Of a stretch of DNA of 64,000 nucleotides, positions 45,943 to 54,601 are shown one piece after another (position 1 is the first letter of the stretch; each line of letters starts with the position of its first letter). Source of the stretch: UBA1858 sp965262455 (GTDB lineage: Bacteria > Pseudomonadota > Gammaproteobacteria > UBA4575); the NCBI GenBank assembly GCA_965262455.1, contig CBDHFH010000007.1:112784-176783 (forward strand). Reading direction: 5' to 3'. Both the position numbers and the translations under genes were made by a program. A model generated the notes under the pieces. It saw only the letters and a program-made list of their open reading frames with translations, was not told the origin of the DNA and did no database searches.

Positions 45943-45984
45943 CTCTCCTTACTAAATCCACTGGTAATTGCAAGCGGTGCAGAT

Positions 45985-45998
45985 TTGATCCATATCAT
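45985..45998. promoter_or_regulatory. FNR box in the fnr promoter (autoregulation)
   Basis: TTGATCCATATCAT matches TTGAT-N4-ATCAA at 9 of 10 positions and lies 43-56 bases before the fnr start codon. The position suits repression of fnr by its own product. Confidence 0.6.
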
Positions 45999-46134
45999 TT
46001 AAATTAATCCAGTCTTTGATTAACATTTGCGTGTGGGTCAGCTCTGTAGTGCAAATACCACAAGCGACTAATGATCATGACGCAAAGCCCCATCCAAGTC
46101 ATTAAAATACTACTGTAAGTCGAGTTGATTTTAA

Positions 46135-46148
46135 TTAAAATAGCCTTG
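46135..46148. promoter_or_regulatory. weaker FNR-like box upstream of GST-fold gene 1
   Basis: TTGATTTTAATTAA matches TTGAT-N4-ATCAA at 9 of 10 positions but is AT-rich, so chance is more likely. It lies 161 bases before the gene start in the 366-base gap 45943-46308, which is otherwise AT-rich and holds no further gene. Confidence 0.35.
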
Positions 46149-46308
46149 GCGAAAATATAGGACGGGCACAGTCTGACTATTACAATGGTTAGTTACTGGC
46201 ACTAGTGGACGTACAAAATAACGATAAATTGTCCTAAATCAGCCAAATAAAAAAAGAATTAATCATAATCACACATTACTAACACATTGAAATTAATGGA
46301 GAAATAGA

Positions 46309-46860
46309 ATGGGCCTATTTGGATTTGGCGGCAAAAAAGAAAAAACAGCTGCCGCTGGCAAAAACGACACAATCTCATTTACTGGTGGTACTGACGCCGT
46401 CACAGCAAAATGTATTCTCACAGCTGGCGTACGCGGTGTTGAGATGGACATTAATTTATCTGGTGATAGCGCAAATCTAACTCATGGACCTGTGAACGCA
46501 AAAGGCGAAAGTGCCTGTATCACTTATTTCGACAAAAAAGGTGTCGGTCAATCATTGCGACCTAAAAAAGCACGTACTTTAGGCGAACAAAACTATTGGA
46601 TGGATGTGTCTTACCAATATTTAGACCAGGGCGAAAAAGTCAGTGAAGTGCTTGGCAAGCTCGACGGTATTCTGGCTAATCAAGACTTCGTTACGAGTCA
46701 ATTTTCTCTGGCTGACCCGGTACTCGCAGGCAGTGTGCTCACACTAAAAAAAGCAGGTAACTACCCATCAGGCTTATCAAACATCGATGCCTGGCTGGGA
46801 CGTGTGGAACAAAAAATTCCCGACAATTTACGTGCTAACTATATGGGCCAACTTAGCTAA
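46309..46860 (+). CDS. GST-fold protein 1
   Basis: 183 residues. A Lys/Gly-rich lead (FGFGGKKEK) precedes a thioredoxin-like segment with KCILTAGVRGVEMDI, then a helical glutathione S-transferase C-terminal domain (YLDQGEKVSEVLGKLDGILANQDF, FSLADPVLAGSVL). The KCIL...G-EM segment is shared with the next gene, showing an old tandem duplication. The catalytic thiol motif of protein 2 is missing here. GGAGAA ribosome-binding site. Confidence 0.7.
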   Translation: MGLFGFGGKKEKTAAAGKNDTISFTGGTDAVTAKCILTAGVRGVEMDINLSGDSANLTHGPVNAKGESACITYFDKKGVGQSLRPKKARTLGEQNYWMDVSYQYLDQGEKVSEVLGKLDGILANQDFVTSQFSLADPVLAGSVLTLKKAGNYPSGLSNIDAWLGRVEQKIPDNLRANYMGQLS

Positions 46861-46918
46861 GTGAGACAAGTCGGCAAAATAAATCAGCGAAAAAGAATTT
46901 ACATAAAAGGAAAACAAT

Positions 46919-47689
46919 ATGGATTTATTTGATCAACGCGCTGCCATCGATGAAAGTGAAGGACAGTACGGCTTATCCGGTGAAATGAAAAAAACCCAAT
47001 ACGTGCTGCAATTACTTGGAGCTCCTTGGTGCCCTGACACATTGAAATGTATTTTAGTTGCCGCTGAACAGGGCATGGAAATGACATGCGGTTTGTTGGA
47101 TGTATCTGAAAACGAACATACATCAAGCGACTACCTCGCAATTTCCGAGTTTGGCGTGGCACCCGCATTAAAAGAAAGCGACTACACTACCGCGGGTGTT
47201 AGAGCGATTACGGAGTTCATTAATGCACGTGGTCTTGGTAACACACTCATCCCAATGAATGCTAAGCAGGCATCTGATCAAGATTGCTGGATTGAAATAG
47301 CACGCACTCAAGCAGAACCCGCTATTAATACTTTGGTAGCTGAGTGTGTGTGTTCAGATAATGGTGACATGGCAAAAGTTGATGAAGCTAAAGCCACCCT
47401 CGGCCCAATACTAGATCAATTAAATGATGCGTTAAGCGGTAATGACTACATTGTTGGTAAAAACTTTTCCTTAGCAGATATCCATTGGGAAGCAGACATA
47501 CATTTACTCGGTTTAACTGCCGGCAGCGACTTAATTGACTCACGCAGTAACATTAAAAACTGGATGACTAAGTTAAGCAATAAAAAGAGCGCCTGTGGAC
47601 AAGATGTAAAGGCTGCTTCTTTCTTACCATCCGCAGCGGATATTAAAGCTAAGAAGTTACCACCGATTGTAAAAATCGAAGACTTCTAA
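46919..47689 (+). CDS. GST-fold protein 2 with APWCPDTLKC thiol motif
   Basis: 256 residues. LGAPWCPDTLKC (Cys38, Cys44) resembles a glutaredoxin/GST active site, and YIVGKNFSLADIHWEADI is the N-cap box of the GST C-terminal domain. Glutathione-dependent conversion or detoxification is plausible; GSTs accompany several hydrocarbon monooxygenases. It is 58 bases after protein 1, same strand, and ends at a strong terminator. Confidence 0.75.
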   Translation: MDLFDQRAAIDESEGQYGLSGEMKKTQYVLQLLGAPWCPDTLKCILVAAEQGMEMTCGLLDVSENEHTSSDYLAISEFGVAPALKESDYTTAGVRAITEFINARGLGNTLIPMNAKQASDQDCWIEIARTQAEPAINTLVAECVCSDNGDMAKVDEAKATLGPILDQLNDALSGNDYIVGKNFSLADIHWEADIHLLGLTAGSDLIDSRSNIKNWMTKLSNKKSACGQDVKAASFLPSAADIKAKKLPPIVKIEDF

Positions 47690-47706
47690 TCACGCAACGT
47701 GTTATT

Positions 47707-47748
47707 GCCCAATAAAAAAGCCCCTTAACTGGGGCTTTTTTATTGGGC
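47707..47748. terminator. bidirectional terminator, 18-bp stem
   Basis: GCCCAATAAAAAAGCCCC (47707-47724) pairs perfectly with 47731-47748 around a 6-base loop; it serves GST-fold protein 2 and the convergent globin gene. Confidence 0.9.
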
Positions 47749-47823
47749 AAAGACTTTATTAATTATCTGAAAGGTACAGCTTGTTAATTCACACTCTGAC
47801 CGAATCTTATTTATCACAATGAA

Positions 47824-48192
47824 TTAGCGATTCAGTACTTCATCTCGATGCTGGTTAATCACCTGCGCCACTTCACCAATAATATTATTATCCACACCCA
47901 TTTCTTTTAAGGTTGCACATACACAGTCAATCATGGCATCTATGTGAGTGTCATTGAGGCCCTCAGCAACGGCCTGCTTATGGGCAGCACGCAAATCGAC
48001 ACCTTTGTAAGATGTATCACCGCCAAACACATAACTGAGAAAAGCCTGCATTTTATGCGTTTGCCTGGTGATATTAATATTCTCAAAAAACGGCTTAAGC
48101 TGTTCATCACGAAACAGATTTACATAGAGATAATGTGTCATCTGTAACACAACCTCTTCACCGCCTAGTCGCTCCAATAATGTTTGCTTCAT
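47824..48192 (-). CDS. truncated haemoglobin (group 1)
   Basis: 122 residues with the 2-on-2 globin pattern: LLERLGGEEVV, FFENINITRQTHKMQAFLSYVFGG and the proximal His71 in LRAAHKQA. Group 1 proteins bind oxygen and NO and often remove NO. It is transcribed toward the GST genes in a region rich in oxygen-related functions. Haem binding is expected; physiological role is inferred. Confidence 0.9.
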   Translation of the reverse strand: MKQTLLERLGGEEVVLQMTHYLYVNLFRDEQLKPFFENINITRQTHKMQAFLSYVFGGDTSYKGVDLRAAHKQAVAEGLNDTHIDAMIDCVCATLKEMGVDNNIIGEVAQVINQHRDEVLNR

Positions 48193-48278
48193 ACTGACAA
48201 TATTAATTAACTGTTAAGAGATAGTAGTCTAGCGTCTACTCAACACATTTGTTTTATATCAAACTGACACTGAATTAT

Positions 48279-49310
48279 TTAAAATTCATATCCCAGAGTA
48301 AAGATATATTCTTTATCTGTACCGGTCGCGCCTTCCGCCGGCGAACGACTCCAGTCCACATTGGCCTCTAATTTAGCATTGATATACTCGTTAAGTGGAA
48401 ACTTGAGTCCGCTACTTGAACGTATTGTAATATCGTCACTATTCTCTAGGCTAAAGAAGCCTTCATGATTATGATAGAACCCTAACCACTTCAGCCATTC
48501 ATGTTCATAGTCAATCGCCCAGCGACCACCAGCATAATGATTATCTTGGTCTTGTTCAAAATCTTCATCGACATAGGCAACACCGATTTCTGCTTTTAAC
48601 GTGATGTCATCTTGATCGAAAAATTGATAACCACTACCGAGTGAATAAGTCGATCTCAAATCAAGCAACTCTTCCAAGTCTTCTTCAAATGAAGCAGAGG
48701 TAAATGCATACCACTTATCATTGAAAAACCGGTCATATTGTAATGAAGCAAATGTCTCGTCTTGCGTTTTATTGCCGTCATTTTTTTCTATGGTTTTTGC
48801 CGCCTCCAAGGTATAACGATTTTTAAGGGTACGTGCTTGTGTCATTAATGCCACGTGATAGTCTTCTTCATCTTCATTCCCCGAGGTTTTACTCAAACCC
48901 ACATCGACACTCGCTGAATACTTTATCTTCTTTTTCTCATTATGTTTAGGTTTCTTGCTGGGGCTATCCAATGGAGTTAAATCAGTAACATTGAGCGGAA
49001 AAGACTGATCATCAAGCTGATAATATAACGTGCTGCCATCTTCTTTAACCAGCTTTGCTGAAAGCTGTTGCCCATCATTAAATACAATGTTGATTTCATG
49101 CTCGGTTGTTATCTCAGCAATTAATTCATGTTTAATTTTTAACTGCTTAGCAAAAGCAGTATCGATGACAATATATTCATTAGATATGTGTGTGATGCTT
49201 CCCAAAAGATGATCACCTGACATCAAATGCACTTCATCTGCAGCATAAGATATCGGCGCGAAAACAACACATAACCACAACCAAGCAAGCCCGTATTTAA
49301 TGGCGCGCAT
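48279..49310 (-). CDS. DUF481 outer-membrane beta-barrel protein
   Basis: 343 residues. After a signal peptide, an N-terminal small beta domain (VHLMSGDHLLGSITHIS, EITTEHEINIVFNDGQQL) is followed by a Lys-rich linker and a C-terminal barrel (YSASVDVGLSKTSGNEDEEDYHVAL through EYIFTLGYEF). Matches DUF481 proteins of unknown role, sometimes acid- or stress-linked. Single gene. Confidence 0.88.
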   Translation of the reverse strand: MRAIKYGLAWLWLCVVFAPISYAADEVHLMSGDHLLGSITHISNEYIVIDTAFAKQLKIKHELIAEITTEHEINIVFNDGQQLSAKLVKEDGSTLYYQLDDQSFPLNVTDLTPLDSPSKKPKHNEKKKIKYSASVDVGLSKTSGNEDEEDYHVALMTQARTLKNRYTLEAAKTIEKNDGNKTQDETFASLQYDRFFNDKWYAFTSASFEEDLEELLDLRSTYSLGSGYQFFDQDDITLKAEIGVAYVDEDFEQDQDNHYAGGRWAIDYEHEWLKWLGFYHNHEGFFSLENSDDITIRSSSGLKFPLNEYINAKLEANVDWSRSPAEGATGTDKEYIFTLGYEF

Positions 49311-49435
49311 AATAGTTAACCTTGTATAAAAGATAAGATAGTATTGAGAAAATTGCTTGGTATTATAACCAAAAATTTATAATGGGACGTTTAGACAGTA
49401 TTTTAACTTATAGTTCATGATAACTAACGAAGACT

Positions 49436-50257
49436 ATGCCAATTGTCATATTATTTAGTCTAATCATCTTCGCACTGTTAGCCTGGTATGCGCGTAAGCA
49501 TATTATTTCAACACGCCGAGATAAAATTTTTTCGCAGGCATTGCCTGATCATTGGCAAAAGCTGCTCATTAATAACGTCCCGCTATATACGCGTTTGCCA
49601 AATCATCTAGTGCAGCATTTCCATGGCTGTGTGCAATTATTTTTGCATGAGAAAAAATTCATTGGACGTGGCATCGAAGTCAACGATGAAATGCGTCTCA
49701 CTGTGGCTGGAAATGCATGTATGTTACTCCTTCATCAACAACAGCGTCGCTTTCCTGATTTTAAATCTATTATTATTTATCCAGATACCTATGTCGCTGC
49801 GCACACCAAGCATAATGGAGCCGTTGAGGCGATAGAAAATAGCCATCGTGCAGGTGAGTCATGGGTACGCGGACCCATCGTGCTGTCATGGGGAGACAGT
49901 ATCCGTGGTTCACTCAATAATAGAGACGGGCATAATGTCATACTGCATGAGTTTGCACATAAGCTTGATGAGCAAAGCGGCGCCATGAATGGCTTACCGG
50001 TATTACATGATCATGCCCATTATTCACAATGGTCCAAGGTACTCAATGATGAATTCAGCTCACTGCAATACCGTGCTGTACGCAGAAAGAATTCTGTACT
50101 CGACGAATACGGTACGCTTTCCCCGGCAGAGTTTTTTGCGGTAGCGACCGAGTCTTTCTTTGAAAAACCCAAACAAATGAAAAAGAAATTGCCCGAATTA
50201 TATGAGCAATTGAGTCGTTTTTATAATATTGACCCGGCCAGTTGGCAATCAAAATAA
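49436..50257 (+). CDS. mtfA: MtfA-family zinc peptidase
   Basis: 273 residues. An N-terminal hydrophobic segment (about 2-16) is followed by the zinc site HEFAHKLD (His171, Glu172, His175) and the ligand Glu in ATESFFEKP. In E. coli MtfA binds the repressor Mlc and is linked to glucose uptake; Mlc is not visible here. Its end overlaps the convergent SRAP gene by 9 bases. Confidence 0.9.
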   Translation: MPIVILFSLIIFALLAWYARKHIISTRRDKIFSQALPDHWQKLLINNVPLYTRLPNHLVQHFHGCVQLFLHEKKFIGRGIEVNDEMRLTVAGNACMLLLHQQQRRFPDFKSIIIYPDTYVAAHTKHNGAVEAIENSHRAGESWVRGPIVLSWGDSIRGSLNNRDGHNVILHEFAHKLDEQSGAMNGLPVLHDHAHYSQWSKVLNDEFSSLQYRAVRRKNSVLDEYGTLSPAEFFAVATESFFEKPKQMKKKLPELYEQLSRFYNIDPASWQSK

Positions 50258-50893
50258 ATTATGTGTTTTACCTACTTCAGTCTCTTTTTCCATCACAATA
50301 TATTCATTTGGTTTGGCTTGCATTAAATTATCAATGTCATCGATGTCATCACTGTATAGCCATTGTTGCGCATCGCTTTTATCGATAATCACTGGCATGC
50401 GGTGATGGATCTCGGCCATCAATGTATTCGGTTCAGTAGTACACACTGATAAAAACATCTCACCATCCTGGCTGATTTCGTATATACCACCCAGTGTAAA
50501 TGCAGCTTCATGAGCACCAATTCGATATCGATCCCGTTTACCTCTGGGTTGGTTTTCATCCCATTCATAAAAGGCATTCACAGGAATCAGGCACCGATGT
50601 TTGCGTGCCGACTCGCCCCACACAGGACTCTGCCAAATCGACTGTCCTTTTTTATTCACGCGTCGTGAATTGAATAATCGTTTGCCTGTATCCCACTCTC
50701 TTTGCCAGCCCCACTGCATTAATGCTGTATCATGCTGGCCACTTTGTCCGACAAACCCTGCCAACAAAGGTTTGTAATAGGGAAATAGTTTTGTATGCGA
50801 TGATGTGGCCTGACTGCCATAGAGGGGAAAATCCATCGTGGCCATCAAACGGATAATAGACGGATGATCGGATACACTAACACTTCCACACAT
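50249..50893 (-). CDS. yedK: SRAP-domain abasic-site protein
   Basis: 214 residues. It starts MCGSVSV, so Cys2 is exposed once Met is removed, and has NSRRVN, CLIPVNAFYEW and IHHRMPVII, the YedK/HMCES catalytic set (Cys2, Asn, Glu, His). These proteins crosslink to abasic sites in single-stranded DNA and protect them. Confidence 0.92.
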   Translation of the reverse strand: MCGSVSVSDHPSIIRLMATMDFPLYGSQATSSHTKLFPYYKPLLAGFVGQSGQHDTALMQWGWQREWDTGKRLFNSRRVNKKGQSIWQSPVWGESARKHRCLIPVNAFYEWDENQPRGKRDRYRIGAHEAAFTLGGIYEISQDGEMFLSVCTTEPNTLMAEIHHRMPVIIDKSDAQQWLYSDDIDDIDNLMQAKPNEYIVMEKETEVGKTHNLF

Positions 50894-50944
50894 TTTTACG
50901 TTTCATCAGCAGGCAAACATAGCGACACTTCATTGTATTGAACT

Positions 50945-51460
50945 ATGCGTGAATTAGCCATGAAGATGCACAGTGATATCACTATCAATAATAAGCACTA
51001 TCCCAAGGGCAGCGATATCCCTTGGTATATGATTTACCCATTCTTCATGGTTCACATGCTCATGTTTGGTGGCTCTGGCTTTTTCCTGGCCTACAGCGAG
51101 GCAGATGTTTTGTTCCTCTACATGCATGGCGGCATTGCGATACTTGTTTACATAATTTTTTATTTTACGATCTTTGGTGTAGACCAAGTCAAGTGGATGT
51201 TCACTAATGCAGCCTTGGGTTTACTAGGCATTTACAGTGAAATAGATTGGATCTTATCTTTATTCAATAAACACGTAGAAGATTTCGCATGGTATGTGCA
51301 TGTCATCCCATTTCTATATTATATTCTCTATACATTTTTACTCAGACAAGCCGTGATAGACATTACCGGTTCCAGGAATAATGCATCACGCATGCGCACA
51401 ATCAATATATTCTATGTATGTGTCTCAGTTATTTTTTATTTATATTTACTCATTAATTAA
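50945..51460 (+). CDS. four-helix membrane protein of unknown function
   Basis: 171 residues with four hydrophobic spans (about 28-50, 56-75, 95-125 and 148-170) and a short polar N terminus. FMVHMLMFGGSGFFLAYSEADVLFLY is the clearest segment. No known family. The YkgJ-type gene begins 9 bases after its stop, so they are cotranscribed. Confidence 0.65.
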   Translation: MRELAMKMHSDITINNKHYPKGSDIPWYMIYPFFMVHMLMFGGSGFFLAYSEADVLFLYMHGGIAILVYIIFYFTIFGVDQVKWMFTNAALGLLGIYSEIDWILSLFNKHVEDFAWYVHVIPFLYYILYTFLLRQAVIDITGSRNNASRMRTINIFYVCVSVIFYLYLLIN

Positions 51461-51469
51461 TAGCGGTAT

Positions 51470-51838
51470 ATGAAAGCGTGCAATCAATGTGGAAAGTGTT
51501 GTATCAAATATGGTGCAAATGACTTAGCCGCATCATCAGAAGACATTCAATGGTGGTACGAACACAGACCTCATATTGCTGAATACATTCAAGATGATCA
51601 ACTATGGGTGCACCCAATTAGTGGTCAAGTTGTTAAACAATGCCCTTGGCTACAAGTCTCTACAAACCACTTATATTCATGTGCTATTTATTATGATCGA
51701 CCTGAAGACTGTCGACTCTACCCTTCAACGATTAATGAAATGATCGCAGATAAATGCGAAATGCTGGAACCGATTGACTTATTAAATTTGAGACGTGCTC
51801 ATGCTGATCTTCAGCAATTAATGATGGACAGCCGCTAA
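51470..51838 (+). CDS. YkgJ-family cysteine-cluster protein
   Basis: 122 residues. CNQCGKCCIKYGAND at the start and CPWL, CAIYYDRPEDCRLYP later match the YkgJ/DUF cysteine cluster, which probably binds zinc or Fe-S. Family members are linked to oxidoreductases or to protein modification; no role is proven. Cotranscribed with the upstream membrane protein. Confidence 0.85.
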   Translation: MKACNQCGKCCIKYGANDLAASSEDIQWWYEHRPHIAEYIQDDQLWVHPISGQVVKQCPWLQVSTNHLYSCAIYYDRPEDCRLYPSTINEMIADKCEMLEPIDLLNLRRAHADLQQLMMDSR

Positions 51839-52014
51839 TAAATCCTTGATAGCTCGCTCTATTGATTTGACCGTTTAGACGTATTGTTATTTTCATTTAA
51901 TTAACAGTAGTTATGCTGTGCTAAATAAAGGGCGCATCATATAAATTTTATTTGCAAATTGAATTTGCTCATTGTAGTTTTTAGCTTTATGTGCATGTAT
52001 TTAGAGGAATTTAA

Positions 52015-52248
52015 ATGTCAACTCAATCAGAATTTAATGCATTGTTTAACGCAATTCATGTAAGCAAAGAAAACTTACCCAAGATCAATGAATTAAAAGA
52101 GTGCTTTGACGAAAACCACATTGAAGAGTTTCTAGAAAAATTAAATCAGATTGACAATATAGATGAATTACTAGAATCATCTGACGAATCTCCAGAAAAC
52201 ACTAACCTATTTTTAGATTTTGTTAGCGGTCTGATCATAAATAAATAA
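52015..52248 (+). CDS. small acidic protein of unknown function, 77 aa
   Basis: Acidic, helix-rich protein (about 19 Asp/Glu) without a signal or membrane segment. AGAGGAATTT before the ATG is a fair ribosome-binding site. Flanks are AT-rich and noncoding. No family recognised. Confidence 0.55.
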   Translation: MSTQSEFNALFNAIHVSKENLPKINELKECFDENHIEEFLEKLNQIDNIDELLESSDESPENTNLFLDFVSGLIINK

Positions 52249-52358
52249 TATCAGCGCAATTTTTTTATCTATCCTTTCTATAAGTTTAAGTAATCGCGTA
52301 ATACAGTTCTGTTTGCCGCGGTCTATATCAATAGACTCAACATGGGACCACTTAAATA

Positions 52359-52937
52359 ATGTTTTTTAGATTCTACTTTGTATTATTAGTCCTCATATTT
52401 CATTACCCCATAGCATGGGCGGATAAAGCTGTTTTCGCGGGTGGTTGCTTTTGGTGCATGGAAGCCGATTTTGAAAAACTCAGTGGTGTTTCAGATGTCA
52501 TCTCAGGCTTCACTGGTGGCACACACCCTAGTCCTACCTACAGCGGAAAACATGACGGGCACTACGAGGCCATACAAGTAACGTATGATCCTGAAGTCAT
52601 AAGCTACCAACAATTGCTTGACTATTTCTGGCTCAACATTGATCCATTCGATACTAAAGGCCAGTTCTGTGACAAAGGCTCAAGTTATTTGAGCGCTATC
52701 TTCGTTGCTAACGATACAGAAAGACAGTTGGCGGAAGCTTCCAAACAAAGCGTTGTCGCTAAATTCCCAAATAATGAGGTTGTAACACCGATACTCACGC
52801 TTGCTACTTTTTATCCCATCACGGGCCATGAAAGTTACCATCAGGACTACTATAAAAATAATCCTCTGCGTTACAAATATTATCGTTGGAATTGTGGTCG
52901 CGACCAGAGACTCAAAGAGATCTGGGGAGATAAGTAA
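52359..52937 (+). CDS. msrA: exported peptide methionine (S)-S-oxide reductase
   Basis: 192 residues. GGCFWCMEADFEKLSGV with the catalytic Cys30 and ITGHESYHQDYYKNNP define MsrA. An N-terminal hydrophobic signal (MFFRFYFVLLVLIFHYPIAW) puts it in the periplasm, where it repairs oxidised methionines in envelope proteins. No msrB is adjacent. Confidence 0.95.
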   Translation: MFFRFYFVLLVLIFHYPIAWADKAVFAGGCFWCMEADFEKLSGVSDVISGFTGGTHPSPTYSGKHDGHYEAIQVTYDPEVISYQQLLDYFWLNIDPFDTKGQFCDKGSSYLSAIFVANDTERQLAEASKQSVVAKFPNNEVVTPILTLATFYPITGHESYHQDYYKNNPLRYKYYRWNCGRDQRLKEIWGDK

Positions 52938-53042
52938 TATTGCAATAGGTTGTTTAAAATACCGTTGATAATAATTGACTAATCAATTTATTTTAATAAT
53001 TTGTTAAATTACGCAAATTTTTATCATAAAGTATTTTAACAA

Positions 53043-53522
53043 ATGAAACATTTAGTCGTAGTTTTGCTTTCTCTTGTTATTACAGCTTGCGGTACTGCTA
53101 ATACTCTTGTTATTGAACCGGCCGATGGTAACAAGCGCTATTCCGCTGTCCAAGTGGTTGAACACAACCCGACAGTTAATGTACCTGAAGAAGTTATCAC
53201 TGTTTTTGAAACTGAATTAAATAAAGGCATTTACGAATCTGGTGCTTTTGCCAATGGTAATGACTTAAGATTATTTTATACGTTCATTTCACTCGAAGAA
53301 GGAAATAGACTTGCTAGATGGTTTTGGGCTGGGTTAGGCAATTCTGGCGAAGTCTCTATAACAATCCAAGTCGTATACAAAGACCAGGACGATAACGAGT
53401 TAGCAAAATCACAAGTTGAAGGAAGAATCTGCAGTGGCTTTTTTGGCGGCTAAATCAACGAAGCTATTATCAAAGCTGCACAAGATGTATCTGAATATAC
53501 TGTGACAAATTTTGCCAATTAA
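53043..53522 (+). pseudogene. DUF4410-like lipoprotein gene interrupted by one in-frame stop
   Basis: A signal and lipobox (LVITAC, Cys16) start a DUF4410-like protein with RICSGFFGG at residues 128-136. The frame stops at TAA 53451-53453, yet the same frame continues for 22 codons as INEAIIKAAQDVSEYTVTNF.. and ends at TAA 53520-53522. That tail fits the family's normal C-terminal helix, so one base change (for example TCA to TAA) probably broke the gene. As read, the product is 136 aa and lacks its last helix; it may still be partly functional, or the stop may be a sequencing error. Confidence 0.7.
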
Positions 53523-53551
53523 ATTGACCTGAAAGCAGTCTCTTTAACTTA

Positions 53552-53586
53552 AACTCAAGAGGGCTGAGCATAAAGCCTCTTGAGTT
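53552..53586. other. 11-bp hairpin downstream of the broken lipoprotein gene
   Basis: AACTCAAGAGG (53552-53562) pairs with CCTCTTGAGTT (53576-53586). No T run follows on the plus strand, so terminator function is uncertain. Confidence 0.5.
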
Positions 53587-53630
53587 AATATCAATCTATA
53601 AAACTTACGATTCAATAATCATCAGCACCT

Positions 53631-54434
53631 CTAGTCACCGATTTGCAATGTGCCGCCTTTACCTAATCCGCCTTCAACAGTTTGTGCTTTGTAGTTTCTT
53701 AACGCACGTACCATGTTGTTATACGAGTCAGCAAACGCCGCTGCAATCGTTTTACCTTCAGGCGTTTTAGTGTAACCATCAGCAGAGCCACCTCCTCTGC
53801 TACCAAAAATTCCTACCCCGGCACCGAAATCAAAATTCTTTGCATTACCATTGGCTGCGGAGACTTGCACACTCGAGCGATTATCTATTAATAATAATGT
53901 AGTTGATGCTTCATTCTTCTTCAGACCACCGGCCAGTTTGCCTAACAACTTGCCTTTGTCACCAAACAAGCCACCGACATCGCCAGCCAGTCCACCAGTG
54001 TTTTCTGATAGCTGAATTGATGGGCTCATGGTGTAATCAGCTGCAACCATTTGACCTTTGCCAAAGTTACTCCCGTCACGAATTTCACCGGAGGCTTCTA
54101 GCTGCCGCTCGCCCATCATGTTTTTCATTGCCTTACCCCTCTCAACCACGACAAAGCAATTTGATTGTTGAACCATTAGGCGTAATAAAGGCACTGTGCT
54201 TCCTAAGGTCGGATAACGACGATAGTACGTATACCACCAGGGTTCAGTTTGGTCTTCATAGACCGCGAGCGTGCCTAGAGGTTGAGGGCATGACTCTAAT
54301 TGACTATCAGCACCTGAGGTATTTGCCCCGGCAGCCGAGCCAGAAATTCCATCTGAGAATGCTGGTAGAGAGAAGAGATAAATTAGCGTCGCCAAACATA
54401 TGAATCGATATTGTATCGAATATGACTGTGTCAT
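53631..54434 (-). CDS. CsgG-like outer membrane assembly protein
   Basis: 267 residues with a signal peptide. PLLRLMVQQSNCFVVVERGKAMKNMMGERQ and GKGQMVAADYTMSPSIQLSE fit the CsgG family, which forms an outer-membrane secretion pore for curli subunits. No other csg gene is in the window, so an alternative assembly role is possible. The mature N terminus lacks an obvious lipobox. Confidence 0.8.
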   Translation of the reverse strand: MTQSYSIQYRFICLATLIYLFSLPAFSDGISGSAAGANTSGADSQLESCPQPLGTLAVYEDQTEPWWYTYYRRYPTLGSTVPLLRLMVQQSNCFVVVERGKAMKNMMGERQLEASGEIRDGSNFGKGQMVAADYTMSPSIQLSENTGGLAGDVGGLFGDKGKLLGKLAGGLKKNEASTTLLLIDNRSSVQVSAANGNAKNFDFGAGVGIFGSRGGGSADGYTKTPEGKTIAAAFADSYNNMVRALRNYKAQTVEGGLGKGGTLQIGD

Positions 54435-54601
54435 ATTTACGCCCCCTGGAAATTTATATTATTGACAAGAAGAGCATTTATTATATATCAAGGAAATGCT
54501 AATCCAAACTTGCTTGGATCGCATAACAATGACAAGTAACGAGTAGACATAATCTGTTAGTTACTTGTGAGTATGGTGATATAACGACCTTGTAACAGAA
54601 A

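Noticed and set aside
52980..53000. TTGACTAATCAA as an FNR box
   Set aside because: Spacing between TTGA and TCAA is 4 rather than the required 6 bases.
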